Positions 52,428 through 62,048 of a DNA stretch of 64,000 nt are shown here, one piece after another. Under the pieces are notes generated by a model, which did not search any database, was not told the DNA's origin, and saw only the letters and a list, made by a program, of their open reading frames with translations. Location of the stretch: assembly GCF_014196495.1 (NCBI RefSeq), contig NZ_JACIDT010000009.1, forward strand, positions 1-64,000. The letters are read 5' to 3'. This stretch comes from Sphingobium jiangsuense (GTDB lineage: Bacteria > Pseudomonadota > Alphaproteobacteria > Sphingomonadales > Sphingomonadaceae). Within the stretch, counting starts at the first letter, position 1. Each line of letters opens with the position of its first letter. The position numbers and the translations under genes are program-made.

Positions 52428-52437
52428 AGGCGGCGGG

Positions 52438-53283
52438 TCATTCCCGCCCGTCCCCCATCGCGATGATGCGCTGCGCCTGCACCAGATGCGGGCGGTCGAT
52501 CATCTTGCCGTCGAGCTTCAGCGCGCCGACGCCCGGATGGGCGGCGAAAGCGTCGATTACGGCGCGGGCGTGGGCCACCTCGGCCTGCGTGGGGGTGAAG
52601 CCCCGGTTGATGACCGCCACCTGCGCGGGGTGAATCGCCATCATGCCGGTGAAGCCGTCGCGGCGCGCGCGGGCGACATAGGCGGCGAGCGCCTGCGCAT
52701 CGTCGATGCGCGGGAACACCGTCTCGATCGCCGCCACCCCCGCCGCATGGGCGGCGAAGAGGGTGAGGCTGCGCACCATCTCATAGGGCGGCGTGTAGCG
52801 GCCGTCCTCCTCGCGCGAGGTGGCGGCGCCGATGGCGGCGGGCAGATCCTCCGCGCCCCAGGTGAGGCCAGCGAGATGCGGGCCGACCGCGCCATAGCTG
52901 CCGAGCTGGAAGATGGCGGCCGGGGTCTCGGTCGCAATAGGCAGGATCGCCGGAACGGGCGCAGCGCCGAGCCTGCCGATCAGCGCTTCGACGCTCGCCG
53001 CGCCTTCCGCCTTGGGCAGGACGAGGCCGTCCGGTCGGCCCGGCAGCACGGCGGCGAGGTCGGCGTCGGTCAGCCCGCTGTCGAGAGGATTGACGCGCAC
53101 GAAGGTGGCGACAGGGCGCTCCCCCGCCAGCCATTGGGCGATGGCCGCGCGGCCCGCATCCTTCCTTTCCGGCGCGACGCCATCCTCCAGGTCGAGGATC
53201 AGCGCATCGGCGCCGCTCGCCGCCGCCTTGGCGAAGCGCTCCGGCCGGTCGGCGGGGACGAAGAGGAGCGAGCGCAGCTTCAT
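52438..53283 (-). CDS. CitE/HpcH-family acyl-CoA lyase
   Basis: 281-aa CitE-like TIM barrel: R-S-L-L-F-V-P-A near the start, L-D-L-E-D-G-V-A (metal/acid), T-E-T-P-A-A and I-H-P-A-Q-V. Family members cleave or form citramalyl-, malyl- and beta-methylmalyl-CoA. It is the last gene of the ivd-mcc operon and overlaps the MaoC gene in ATGA. It may cleave the hydroxymethylglutaryl-CoA-like product in place of the usual HMG-CoA lyase, which is not present here. Confidence 0.82.
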   Translation of the reverse strand: MKLRSLLFVPADRPERFAKAAASGADALILDLEDGVAPERKDAGRAAIAQWLAGERPVATFVRVNPLDSGLTDADLAAVLPGRPDGLVLPKAEGAASVEALIGRLGAAPVPAILPIATETPAAIFQLGSYGAVGPHLAGLTWGAEDLPAAIGAATSREEDGRYTPPYEMVRSLTLFAAHAAGVAAIETVFPRIDDAQALAAYVARARRDGFTGMMAIHPAQVAVINRGFTPTQAEVAHARAVIDAFAAHPGVGALKLDGKMIDRPHLVQAQRIIAMGDGRE

Positions 53284-53744
53284 GCCCCGGCTTCCTGACC
53301 GCTGCCCTTGATCAGCGCCATGCGCAGGCACTGGCAGACCACCTCGTCGCGCTGGTTGAGAAGACGGTGCGTGAAGGTGACGATGCCCGCGCCGGGGCGC
53401 GACGTGCTGGGCTTCAGCTCCGTCACCTCGGTTTCGGCGCGCAGCGTGTCGCCGATGAACACCGGCTTGGGCATCACCAGTCTGTCGTAGCCGAGATTGG
53501 CGACCAGCGTGCCCAGCGTCGTGTCGCCCACCGACAGGCCGACCATCAGCGCGAAGGTGAAGGTGCCGTTGACGAGGATCTGCCCGAACTCGCTCGCCCT
53601 CGCCGCCTCGGCATCGATGTGCAGCGGCTGCGGATTGTGGGTCATCGTCGAGAAGAGGAGATTGTCGGTCTCCGTCACCGTCCGGCGGATTTCATGGACC
53701 AGCCTTTCGCCGACCGTCCATTGATCGAAATATTTCCCGGCCAA
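53280..53744 (-). CDS. MaoC-family dehydratase
   Basis: 154-aa hot-dog protein with N37-P-Q-P-L-H42-I-D: the usual Asp of R-hydratases is Asn, as in mesaconyl-CoA hydratase-like relatives. It starts with TTG 53742-53744, 5 nt after GGGGAGG. Located between mccA and the CitE-like gene; likely hydrates 3-methylglutaconyl-CoA, replacing the crotonase-type LiuC, though that is inferred from position. Confidence 0.8.
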   Translation of the reverse strand: MAGKYFDQWTVGERLVHEIRRTVTETDNLLFSTMTHNPQPLHIDAEAARASEFGQILVNGTFTFALMVGLSVGDTTLGTLVANLGYDRLVMPKPVFIGDTLRAETEVTELKPSTSRPGAGIVTFTHRLLNQRDEVVCQCLRMALIKGSGQEAGA

Positions 53745-53780
53745 TCCAACCTCCCCTTTTTATGCCGCGCGCCAGCAGTT

Positions 53781-55616
53781 CTATTCCGCTTTCTCGATCT
53801 TCACCAGCAGCGCGCCCTCGCTCACCTGCGCGCCTTCGCTGGCGTTGAGCTCCGCGATGGTGCCGTCGAACGGCGCGACGAGGCTGTGCTCCATCTTCAT
53901 CGCTTCGAGCGTCAGCAGCTTCTGCCCCTTGATCACCTTCTCTCCCGCCGCAACGGCGACGGCGATGATGCGGCCGGGCATCGGCGAAAGGATCGCGCCA
54001 TCGGAGGCATCCGCCCCGCCCGCGCCCCCGGCGCGCCACCGGGTCAGGCGCCAGACCTGCCCGCCCTCGGCGACCAGCACCTCCTCCGCGCCTTCGCCGC
54101 CTTCGCGCGGATCATAGGCGATCGTCACCTCTTCGCCATCGAGCAGGAAGCTGCCCGTCATCCGCACCGGCGCGTTGAGGCGGAATCCGGCAAGGCCGCC
54201 ACCCCGCGACAGCGCGGCGGCGGCATCGGCCAGCGCCTCCTCGCCGGGCCGCGCGGGCGGCATCAGCGCATCGCCCTCGCGCCCGATCAGCCCGGTATCG
54301 AGCCGCGCGGCGACGAAATCGGGATGCTCCAGCGCCTTCACCAGAAAGCCCGCATTGGTCTTGAGCGGCCAGATCGCGCTATCGTCCAGCGCCCCGGCCA
54401 GCGCGGAGCGCGCGGCGTCGCGGGTCGGGCCATGGGCGATGAGCTTGGCGATCATCGGATCGTAGAAGGGCGAGATTTCCGCGCCCTGCTGCACGCCGGT
54501 GTCGATGCGGCAGCCCCCTCCCGGCTCGAACGTGTCGAGCGTGCCGATCGAGGGCAGGAAGCCGCGCGCCGGGTCCTCCGCATAAAGCCGCGCTTCCATC
54601 GCCCAGCCGGTGATCGACAGCTCCTCCTGCCGTTTCGGCAGCGGCTCCCCGCTGGCGACGCGCAGCTGCCACTCGACCAGATCCTGCCCGGTGATCTCCT
54701 CGGTCACCGGATGCTCGACCTGCAACCGGGTGTTCATCTCCATGAACCAGATGCGGTCCGCGCGCAGCCCTTCCGAGCCGTCGGCGATGAACTCGATCGT
54801 CCCCGCGCCGACATAATCGACCGCCTTCGCCGCATCGACCGCCGCCCGGCAGACCGCCGCGCGCGTCCGCGCATCCATGCCGGGCGCGGGCGCCTCCTCG
54901 ATCACCTTCTGGTGCCGCCGCTGGAGCGAGCAGTCGCGCTCGAACAGATGGACGACATTGCCGTGCCGGTCGCCGAATATCTGCACCTCGATATGGCGGG
55001 GCGAGAGGATATATTTCTCGATCAGCACATGCGCGTTGCCGAAGCTCGCGCTCGCCTCGCGCTGGCAGGAAGCGAGCGCATCGGCGAAGTCCCCGGCCTT
55101 CTCGACCAGCCGCATGCCCTTGCCACCGCCGCCCGCGACCGCCTTGATGAGGACGGGATAACCGATCTTCGCCGCTTCCTGAGCGAGGAAGGCAGGGTCT
55201 TGATTCTCGCCCATATAGCCGGGCGTTACCGGCACGCCCGCGTCGGACATCAACTGCTTGGCCGCGTCCTTCAGGCCCATGGCGGTGATGCTCGCCGGGT
55301 CCGGCCCGACCCAGACCAGCCCGGCGTCGATCACCCCTCTCGCAAACTCGGCATTTTCGGAGAGGAAGCCATAGCCGGGGTGGATCGCCTCCGCGCCGGT
55401 CGCCTTCGCGGCGGCGATGATCTTTTCCCCGACCAGATAGGAGTCGCGCGCGGGCGACGGCCCGATATGCACCGCCTCGTCGGCCGAGCGGACGTGCAGC
55501 GCATCGGCGTCGGCATCCGAATAGACCGCGACCGTGCGGATGCCCAGCCGCCGCGCGGTGCGGATGATCCGGCAGGCGATCTCGCCGCGATTGGCGATGA
55601 GCAGGGATTGGATCAT
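53781..55616 (-). CDS. mccA: Methylcrotonyl-CoA carboxylase biotin-containing alpha subunit
   Basis: 611-aa biotin carboxylase plus biotin carrier fusion. I-A-N-R-G-E-I-A at the start, the ATP-grasp loop G-G-G-G-K-G-M-R-L, E-M-N-T-R-L-Q-V-E-H active site, and biotinyl Lys in E-A-M-K-M-E-H near residue 578. With mccB it carboxylates 3-methylcrotonyl-CoA in leucine degradation; ivd and mccB upstream favour this over propionyl- or geranyl-CoA carboxylase. The GIY-YIG cassette lies immediately upstream (20 nt) and separates it from mccB. Confidence 0.9.
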   Translation of the reverse strand: MIQSLLIANRGEIACRIIRTARRLGIRTVAVYSDADADALHVRSADEAVHIGPSPARDSYLVGEKIIAAAKATGAEAIHPGYGFLSENAEFARGVIDAGLVWVGPDPASITAMGLKDAAKQLMSDAGVPVTPGYMGENQDPAFLAQEAAKIGYPVLIKAVAGGGGKGMRLVEKAGDFADALASCQREASASFGNAHVLIEKYILSPRHIEVQIFGDRHGNVVHLFERDCSLQRRHQKVIEEAPAPGMDARTRAAVCRAAVDAAKAVDYVGAGTIEFIADGSEGLRADRIWFMEMNTRLQVEHPVTEEITGQDLVEWQLRVASGEPLPKRQEELSITGWAMEARLYAEDPARGFLPSIGTLDTFEPGGGCRIDTGVQQGAEISPFYDPMIAKLIAHGPTRDAARSALAGALDDSAIWPLKTNAGFLVKALEHPDFVAARLDTGLIGREGDALMPPARPGEEALADAAAALSRGGGLAGFRLNAPVRMTGSFLLDGEEVTIAYDPREGGEGAEEVLVAEGGQVWRLTRWRAGGAGGADASDGAILSPMPGRIIAVAVAAGEKVIKGQKLLTLEAMKMEHSLVAPFDGTIAELNASEGAQVSEGALLVKIEKAE

Positions 55617-55636
55617 ATGCTATTCCTCCCCCGATC

Positions 55637-56024
55637 CGTCATGCTGAACTTGTTTCAGCATCCATTTGGCGGCACGCTCGGCGCCGACATGGAAAAGCAG
55701 CCCTGCGTCTATATCCTCAGCAGCAAGCCTTATGGGACGCTCTATATCGGTGTGACGTCCGACCTGATTTCCCGCCTGCATCAGCATCGGAGCAACGGCC
55801 TTCGCGGCTTCACCGCGCGCCATGCGGTGCATCTTCTGGTCCGGTTCGAGATGTTCGGCGACATGGAACGGGCGATCCTGCGGGAAAAGCAGCTGAAGCG
55901 CTGGCATCGTCAGTGGAAGATCAACCTGATCGAGAGCGACAACCCGCATTGGGCGGACCTCGCGCCCTCGCTGGGGCTTCATCCCCTGCGGCCCGATGGA
56001 TGCTGAAACAAGTTCAGCATGACG
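55637..56024. repeat. Cassette bounded by perfect 29-bp inverted repeats
   Basis: CGTCATGCTGAACTTGTTTC at the start of the left arm (55637-55665) and its exact complement in the right arm (55996-56024). Each arm holds an internal palindrome ATGCTGAA...TTCAGCAT. The 388-bp unit encloses the GIY-YIG gene, whose stop lies in the right arm. It sits in the mccB-mccA gap of an otherwise continuous operon, on the opposite strand, and looks inserted. Confidence 0.8.
55689..56006 (+). CDS. GIY-YIG nuclease superfamily protein
   Basis: 105-aa single-domain GIY-YIG protein. V-Y-I-L (residues 7-10) and L-Y-I-G-V-T provide the G-I-Y/Y-I-G-like strands; S-R-L-H-Q-H-R carries the catalytic Arg region, and L-R-E-K-Q-L-K-R-W holds the conserved Glu. 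ATG 55689 gives the standard start; ATG 55641 inside the left repeat would add 16 residues. Small stand-alone members are abundant in sphingomonads, with roles unproved. Being between perfect inverted repeats suggests it belongs to a repeat-associated mobile cassette. Confidence 0.85.
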   Translation: MEKQPCVYILSSKPYGTLYIGVTSDLISRLHQHRSNGLRGFTARHAVHLLVRFEMFGDMERAILREKQLKRWHRQWKINLIESDNPHWADLAPSLGLHPLRPDGC

Positions 56025-56047
56025 ATAAGGGATAGCCATCTCGCCCC

Positions 56048-57649
56048 TCACATCCTGAACACACCGAACTGCGCCCGTTCCGGCACCGGCGCGTTCAGCG
56101 TCGCGGCGAAGGCGAGCCCCAGCACGTCGCGGGTCTGCGCCGGGTCGATGATGCCGTCGTCCCAGAGACGCGCGGTCGCATGATAGGGGTTGCCCTCATC
56201 CTCATATTTCCTGCGGATCGGCGCCTTGAACGCCTCGGCCTGCTCCGCCGTCCACGTCGCCGCGTCGCGGTGGACGGTCGCCAGCACCGATGCGGCCTGT
56301 TCGCCGCCCATCACGCTGATGCGCGCATTGGGCCAGGTGAACAGGAAGCGCGGGCCATAGGCCCGGCCGCACATGCCGTAATTGCCCGCGCCGAAGCTGC
56401 CGCCGATCAGCACGGTGATCTTCGGCACCTGCGCGGTCGCCACCGCCGTCACCAGCTTCGCGCCATGCTTGGCGATGCCCTCCGCCTCATATTTGCCGCC
56501 GACCATGAAGCCGGAGATATTCTGGAGGAACAGCAACGGAATGCGCCGCTGGCAGGCCAGTTCGATGAAATGCGCGCCCTTGACCGCGCTTTCGCTGAAC
56601 AGCACGCCATTATTCGCCAGGATCGCCACCGGCATGCCCCAGATATGCGCGAAGCCGCACACCAAAGTCGTGCCGTAGAGCGCCTTGAACTCGTGGAATT
56701 CGCTGCCGTCGACGATGCGCGCGATCACCTCGCGCACGTCATAGGGCGCGCGCACATCGTCGGGGATGATGCCGTACAGTTCGGCGGGGTCGAACTTCGG
56801 CGGCCGCGCCTCGCGCAGATCGACGTCCGGCGCGCGATCCGGTTGCAGCGTCGAGACGATATCGCGCACGATGCTGAGCGCATGGTCGTCATCTTCCGCG
56901 ACATGATCGACCACGCCGGATTTGCGCCCGTGGAGGTCGCCGCCGCCCAGATCCTCGGCGCTGATGACCTCGCCGGTCGCCGCCTGCACCAGCGGGGGAC
57001 CGGCGAGGAAGATCGTGCCCTGATTGCGGACGATCACCGTTTCGTCCGACATGGCGGGCACATAGGCGCCGCCCGCGGTGCAGCTGCCCATCACGCAGGC
57101 GATCTGGGGGATGCCGCGCGCCGACAGGTTCGCCTGATTGTAGAAGATGCGGCCGAAATGCTCCTTGTCCGGGAACACTTCCGCCTGATTGGGCAGGTTG
57201 GCGCCGCCGCTGTCGACCAGATAGATACAGGGCAGCCGGTTCTCCAGCGCGATTTCCTGCGCGCGCAGATGCTTCTTGACGCTGACCGGATAATAGGTGC
57301 CGCCCTTCACCGTCGCGTCGTTGCAGGCGATCATCACCTGCCGCCCCGACACCCGCCCGATCCCGGCGATGATGCCCGCGCCCGGCACCTCGTCATGATA
57401 AAGGCCGCCCGCCGCAAGCTGGCCGATCTCCAGAAAGGGCGAGCCGGGATCGAGCAGCCGCTCCACCCGGTCGCGGGGCAGCCGCTTGCCGCGCGCGACA
57501 TGCCTCTCCCGCGCGCGTTCCGGGCCGCCTCGCGCGGCGGCGGCGACCTTCTCGCGCAGCTCCTGCGCCAGCGCGCGGTTATGCGCGGCGTTGGCGCGAA
57601 AGCCCTCGCTGTCGGGCAAGAGCTTCGTGTCGAGAACGGGCGCGCTCAT
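56048..57649 (-). CDS. mccB: Methylcrotonyl-CoA carboxylase carboxyltransferase beta subunit
   Basis: 533-aa acyl-CoA carboxyltransferase: [10 protein letters not shown] near residue 53, [24 protein letters not shown], and N-I-S-G-F-M-V-G. This pattern is that of MCC beta (LiuB). It transfers the carboxyl from biotin on MccA to methylcrotonyl-CoA. Its start overlaps ivd in ATGA. Direct coupling to mccA is broken by the GIY-YIG cassette. Confidence 0.92.
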   Translation of the reverse strand: MSAPVLDTKLLPDSEGFRANAAHNRALAQELREKVAAAARGGPERARERHVARGKRLPRDRVERLLDPGSPFLEIGQLAAGGLYHDEVPGAGIIAGIGRVSGRQVMIACNDATVKGGTYYPVSVKKHLRAQEIALENRLPCIYLVDSGGANLPNQAEVFPDKEHFGRIFYNQANLSARGIPQIACVMGSCTAGGAYVPAMSDETVIVRNQGTIFLAGPPLVQAATGEVISAEDLGGGDLHGRKSGVVDHVAEDDDHALSIVRDIVSTLQPDRAPDVDLREARPPKFDPAELYGIIPDDVRAPYDVREVIARIVDGSEFHEFKALYGTTLVCGFAHIWGMPVAILANNGVLFSESAVKGAHFIELACQRRIPLLFLQNISGFMVGGKYEAEGIAKHGAKLVTAVATAQVPKITVLIGGSFGAGNYGMCGRAYGPRFLFTWPNARISVMGGEQAASVLATVHRDAATWTAEQAEAFKAPIRRKYEDEGNPYHATARLWDDGIIDPAQTRDVLGLAFAATLNAPVPERAQFGVFRM

Positions 57650-58794
57650 GCCCCGATCAGTTCCCGGCCGATCAGCATGCGGCGTATCTCGTTGGTGCCC
57701 GCGCCGATATCCAGCAGCTTGGCGTCGCGCATGTAACGCTCGACCGGCCAGTCCTTGGTATAGCCCGCCCCGCCCAGCGCCTGCACCGCCTCCAGCGCGG
57801 TCTTCATCGCATTCTCGCTGGCGAGCAGGATCGCGCCCGCCGCGTCGAAGCGCGTCGTCCGGCCCGCATCACAGGCCCGCGCCACCGCATAGACATAGGC
57901 CCGCGCGCTGTTCAATGCGACATACATGTCCGCGATCTTCGCCTGCATCAGCTGGAACGCGCCGATCGGCTTGCCGAACTGCCTGCGCTCCCGCACATAG
58001 GGCAGCACCACGTCGAGGCACGCCTGCATGATGCCGAGCTGGATGCCCGCCAGCACGGTGCGCTCATAATCGAGGCCCGACATCAGCACGCCGACGCCGC
58101 CGTTCAGCGGGCCCATGATATTCTCCTCCGGCACCTCGCACTCCTCGAACACCAGTTCGGCCGTGGGGGAACCGCGCATGCCGACCTTCGCGATCTTCTG
58201 CCCGATCGAAAAGCCCTTCATGCCCTTTTCGATCAGGAAGGTGGTGATGCCCTTCGCCCCTTCCCCCGTCTTCGCATAGACGACCAGCGTGTCGGCATAA
58301 GGCGCATTGGTGATCCAATATTTCGTGCCGTTGAGGATATAGCGGTCGCCCTTCTTCTCCGCCTTCAGCTTCATCGACACCACGTCCGATCCGGCGCCCG
58401 CCTCCGACATCGCGAGGCTGCCGACATGCTCGCCGGATATGAGCCTGGGCAGATAGCGCGCCTTCTGCTCCTCGCTGCCCCAGCGGCGGATCTGGTTGAC
58501 GCAGAGATTGGAGTGCGCGCCATAGGAAAGACCTATGGAGGCAGACGCCCGCGCCACCTCCTCCTGCGCCACCACATGCTCCAGATAGCCGAGGCCGAGG
58601 CCGCCATAGCCCTCCTCCACGGTGATGCCGTGCAGGCCGAGCGCGCCCATGGCCGGCCACAGCTCCTCGCGCGGGAACCAGTCCTTCTCGTCGATCTCCG
58701 CGGCCAGCGGCGCGATCCTGTCCTGCGAAAAGCGGGCCGCGCTCTCCCGGATCATGTCGGCATTGTCGCCCAGCGCGAAATCGAAATCGGTCAT
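57646..58794 (-). CDS. ivd: Isovaleryl-CoA dehydrogenase
   Basis: 382-aa acyl-CoA dehydrogenase with the isovaleryl-CoA pattern: [34 protein letters not shown], and [10 protein letters not shown]. It oxidises isovaleryl-CoA to 3-methylcrotonyl-CoA. First gene of the ivd-mccB-mccA-MaoC-CitE operon; GGAGAGGAAG precedes ATG 58792-58794. Divergent from the MFS gene. Confidence 0.92.
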   Translation of the reverse strand: MTDFDFALGDNADMIRESAARFSQDRIAPLAAEIDEKDWFPREELWPAMGALGLHGITVEEGYGGLGLGYLEHVVAQEEVARASASIGLSYGAHSNLCVNQIRRWGSEEQKARYLPRLISGEHVGSLAMSEAGAGSDVVSMKLKAEKKGDRYILNGTKYWITNAPYADTLVVYAKTGEGAKGITTFLIEKGMKGFSIGQKIAKVGMRGSPTAELVFEECEVPEENIMGPLNGGVGVLMSGLDYERTVLAGIQLGIMQACLDVVLPYVRERRQFGKPIGAFQLMQAKIADMYVALNSARAYVYAVARACDAGRTTRFDAAGAILLASENAMKTALEAVQALGGAGYTKDWPVERYMRDAKLLDIGAGTNEIRRMLIGRELIGA

Positions 58795-58929
58795 GGGACT
58801 TCCTCTCCTTCACCGCGAACGGTATCACCGCCCGCAAAGGATAGAAAATTGAACTTATATGGAAACCCTCTATAGAGCGCCTATGATCCATAGATATCCG
58901 CGCCCGCCGGCCTGTATCGAGGACGCGGG

Positions 58930-60585
58930 ATGATCCAGCCGCAGCATGGCCGCAAGCAGGGGATATTCGCCCCCCTTGGCGTTCCGACCTTCCGCAACAT
59001 CTGGCTGGCCAGCCTGATTTCCAACACCGGCGCGCTCATACAGGGGGTCGGATCGGCCTGGGTGATGGCGGAAATCTCGACGGCGGACAAGGTGGCGATG
59101 GTGCAGACCGCGACCTTCCTGCCGATGGCGCTGCTGGCGGTTCCGGCGGGCGCCATCGCCGACATGTACGATCGCCGCAAGTCGCAGATCGCCTCGCTCG
59201 CCATCGCGGTGGCGGGCGCGCTGGCGCTGGCGATCTTTTCGCTGATCGGCTGGATCACGCCGTGGGTGCTGCTGGGGCTGTGCTTCTTCATCGGCTGCGG
59301 CATGGCGGTGTTCGGTCCTTCCTGGCAGTCCTCCGTCGGGGAGCAGGTTCCCCCGCCGCTGCTGCCGCAGGCGGTGGCGCTCAACGGCATCAGCTACAAT
59401 GTCGCGCGCAGCTTCGGCCCGGCGGTCGGCGGCATGATCGTCGCCTTCGCGGGCGCGGCGGCCGCCTTCGCCGTCAATTTCCTCTGCTATTTCCCGATGC
59501 TGCTGGCGTTGCTGGCGTGGCGGCGCATGCCCCTGCCCACCCGCCTGCCGCCCGAACGGCTGGGCCGGGCGATGATGTCGGGCCTGCGCTACATCGTCCA
59601 TATGCAGCCGGTGCGCACGGCGATCGCCCGCTCGCTCGTCACCGGCATGCTGGGATCCTCGCTGCTCTCGCTGATGCCGCTGGTGGCGCGGCACATGCTG
59701 GGCGGCACCGCGCAGATATTCGGCATATTGCTGGGCTTTTTCGGCCTCGGCGCGGTCGCGGCGATCTTCATTCTGGAGCGGGTGCGGCGGTTCGGCAACG
59801 AAAAGGTGGTGAAGGGGTGCAGCATCGCGCTCGCCGCCAGCGTCGCCTGCCTCGCGCTCAGCCACAGCCTGATCCTCAGCTCCGCCGTGCTGCTGGTCGC
59901 GGGCGCGGCGTGGATGATCCAGGTGACGACGGTCAACATCGCGGTGCAGCTGTTCGTGCCGCGCTGGGTGACGGGCCGCGCGATCGCGGCGCTGAACGCC
60001 ACCGTCGCGGGCGGCATCGCGCTGGGCAGCGTGATCTGGGGCGTCGTCGCGGAGCAGCACGGCACCGCCGCCGCGCTGATGACGGCGGCCGCGCTGCTGC
60101 TCGTCTCGCCCGTCATCGGCCTGTTCCTGCCGATCGCCGACCGGGAAAGCGCCGCCCGGTCGCTGGACGAGCCGCTGGCCGACCCGGAGGTGAACATGGC
60201 GATCACCGGGCGCAGCGGCCCGATCATCATAGAGCTGGGCTATCGCGTGCCGTCGGCGCAGGCGCGCGATTTCTACGACCTGATGCGCCGGATCCAGCGC
60301 ATCCGCGCGCGCAACGGCGCCTATGACTGGTCGCTGAGCCGCAACATCAACGACCCCGACCGCTGGGTGGAGCGCTATCGCTGCCCGACCTGGCACGATT
60401 ATCTGCGCCAGCGCAACCGCGTCACCGAAGAGGAAATGGCGGTGCAGCAAAAGGCGCGGGATTTTCTGACCGGCGGCGAGGACATCCGCGTCGAGCGCTG
60501 GCTGGAGCGCCCCTTCGGATCGGTCCGCTGGCGCGCGGAATCGCCCGACCGGGGCGGATACGACATTTCCGCGCCGGGGAACTGA
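58930..60585 (+). CDS. MFS transporter (MFS_3/EntS-like) with C-terminal cytoplasmic domain
   Basis: 551-aa protein. The first ~410 residues form 11-12 hydrophobic segments of the major facilitator type (F-R-N-I-W-L-A-S-L, D-M-Y-D-R-R-K motif A in the first loop). The last ~130 residues are hydrophilic (dimeric alpha/beta-barrel-like, Y-D-L-M-R-R-I-Q-R-I). This two-domain form is common among MFS_3 proteins. Direction and substrate are unknown; efflux is usual for the group. ATG 58930 follows GAGG. Convergent with the dehydrogenase at 60594. Confidence 0.83.
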   Translation: MIQPQHGRKQGIFAPLGVPTFRNIWLASLISNTGALIQGVGSAWVMAEISTADKVAMVQTATFLPMALLAVPAGAIADMYDRRKSQIASLAIAVAGALALAIFSLIGWITPWVLLGLCFFIGCGMAVFGPSWQSSVGEQVPPPLLPQAVALNGISYNVARSFGPAVGGMIVAFAGAAAAFAVNFLCYFPMLLALLAWRRMPLPTRLPPERLGRAMMSGLRYIVHMQPVRTAIARSLVTGMLGSSLLSLMPLVARHMLGGTAQIFGILLGFFGLGAVAAIFILERVRRFGNEKVVKGCSIALAASVACLALSHSLILSSAVLLVAGAAWMIQVTTVNIAVQLFVPRWVTGRAIAALNATVAGGIALGSVIWGVVAEQHGTAAALMTAAALLLVSPVIGLFLPIADRESAARSLDEPLADPEVNMAITGRSGPIIIELGYRVPSAQARDFYDLMRRIQRIRARNGAYDWSLSRNINDPDRWVERYRCPTWHDYLRQRNRVTEEEMAVQQKARDFLTGGEDIRVERWLERPFGSVRWRAESPDRGGYDISAPGN

Positions 60586-60593
60586 AGGCCCCC

Positions 60594-62048
60594 CTACCCC
60601 GCAGCAGCCCGCCGCCCCGCGCGGCGGCCGAAATAGGTGCAGTCGGCAAGGCTCATGCCGGAGCTGTAGCCATGGCCCCAGGCGGGCAGGCCCGATGTGG
60701 TGCGCCCCGCCGCGAACAGCCCCGCGACCGGCTCCCCCGCGCGGTCCAGCACCTCGCCGTCCACCGATGTGCGCAGGCCGCCCAGCGTGAAGAAGCTGAA
60801 AAAGCTGTCGCGGAAATGCATCTCCAGCGCGACGAACGGCCCCTGATCCAGCGGAGTGAGGATCGGCGGGCGCTTGCCGAACAGCGGGTCGGCCCCCTCC
60901 CGCGCATGGGCGTTGTAGAAGGCCATGGTTGCGGAAAGCGTGCCGGGCGCCATCTCCAGCTCGGCCTCCACCTCCTCCCATGTGTCGCCGGTGCCCGCGA
61001 TGCCCATGCCCGCCAGGTCCAGCGGCTGAGAGAAATGCGCATTGTCGAGCAGCAGGAACACCCGCTCGCCCAGCTGGTCGACGGCGAAGCGGCTCACCCG
61101 GCCATGATAGCAATCCTCGTTGATGAAACGCTGGCCCGCCCGGTTGACCAGCACGCCACAGGCTTGCGGTTCCGGCATGGTCCAGGGGCAGGTGGTGAAG
61201 AACTGCTCCATATGGATGGCGTCGCCGCCCGCGCCCATGCCCATCTCTATGCCCGATCCGTCGTCCTGATCGCCGATCGGGCTGCTGAGGCGCAGCGTTT
61301 CCGGGCAATAGCGGCGGCGCATATCCTCGTTCATTACGAAGCCGCCGGTGCACAATATGACGCCGCGCTCGGCCCTGACGAAGCGGTTTTGATTGTCGAT
61401 GCGCACGACGAGGCCGACGATGCGCTCCCCGTCGCGGACCAGCGCCACCGCGCGCGCATCGGTGACGACCTCGACGCCGAGCGCGCGCGCCCGCGCTTCG
61501 AGCAGATCGACCAGCGGCCGCCCGCCGCCCCAGCCCATATGCCGGATCACATGGCCGCGCGGCGTGGGCGGCGCGATGTCGCAAAAGGGCGCGGCGGCCT
61601 CGCTGCCCGACCAGATCAGCGTCGAATCGTCGGTCGGCTCGATATGCTTGCCGGGCAGGTAATTGCCGCGATAGGGGATGCCCTGCGCCTTCAGCCATTC
61701 ATAATGGGCAAGCGACTCCCGCGCGTAGAGATCGCATTTCGCCTCGTCCGCGCAGGGGCCGCCCGCCGCCTTGAGATAGGCGGCCAGCGCCTCGCTGCTG
61801 TCCTCGAACCCGGCGGCGCGCTGGGCGTCGGTGCCGCCGCCGATATAGATTTCGCCGCCCGACAGCGCGGAGGCGCCGCCGCTGCCCGATCCCCGCTCGA
61901 ACAGCATCACCCGCGCGCCCGTCTCCGCCGCCTCGATCGCCGCGCAGGCCCCCGCCGCGCCGAAGCCGACAACCGCGACATCGGTGCGGAAATCCCACGC
62001 GGCCACCGCACTGGCCGGATAGGGCGTGTGGAGCGAAATGTCGGTCAC
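60594..62048 (-). CDS. 3-ketosteroid delta4-(5alpha)-dehydrogenase-like FAD protein
   Basis: 484-aa flavoprotein of the KstD/fumarate reductase family, near the 491-residue rhodococcal delta4-(5alpha)-KSTD in size. V-V-G-F-G-A-A-G near residue 27, S-A-L-S-G-G-E, and C-terminal G-Y461-S-S463-G-M-S-L-A-D: a Tyr-x-Ser that resembles the catalytic Tyr466/Ser468 of that enzyme. It would desaturate 5alpha-3-ketosteroids at C4-C5, feeding KstD. GTG 62046-62048 follows AAAGAGGAT. A related urocanate- or fumarate-type reductase is the alternative. Confidence 0.76.
   Translation of the reverse strand: MTDISLHTPYPASAVAAWDFRTDVAVVGFGAAGACAAIEAAETGARVMLFERGSGSGGASALSGGEIYIGGGTDAQRAAGFEDSSEALAAYLKAAGGPCADEAKCDLYARESLAHYEWLKAQGIPYRGNYLPGKHIEPTDDSTLIWSGSEAAAPFCDIAPPTPRGHVIRHMGWGGGRPLVDLLEARARALGVEVVTDARAVALVRDGERIVGLVVRIDNQNRFVRAERGVILCTGGFVMNEDMRRRYCPETLRLSSPIGDQDDGSGIEMGMGAGGDAIHMEQFFTTCPWTMPEPQACGVLVNRAGQRFINEDCYHGRVSRFAVDQLGERVFLLLDNAHFSQPLDLAGMGIAGTGDTWEEVEAELEMAPGTLSATMAFYNAHAREGADPLFGKRPPILTPLDQGPFVALEMHFRDSFFSFFTLGGLRTSVDGEVLDRAGEPVAGLFAAGRTTSGLPAWGHGYSSGMSLADCTYFGRRAGRRAAAG

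Noticed and set aside
53367..55640. Very long plus-strand open frame across mccA and the MaoC gene
   Set aside because: Only its last ~105 codons (55689-56006) are a real GIY-YIG protein; the rest is antisense to conserved enzymes.
53781..57649. Geranyl-CoA or propionyl-CoA carboxylase
   Set aside because: The adjoining isovaleryl-CoA dehydrogenase and the MCC-beta motif set favour methylcrotonyl-CoA carboxylase.
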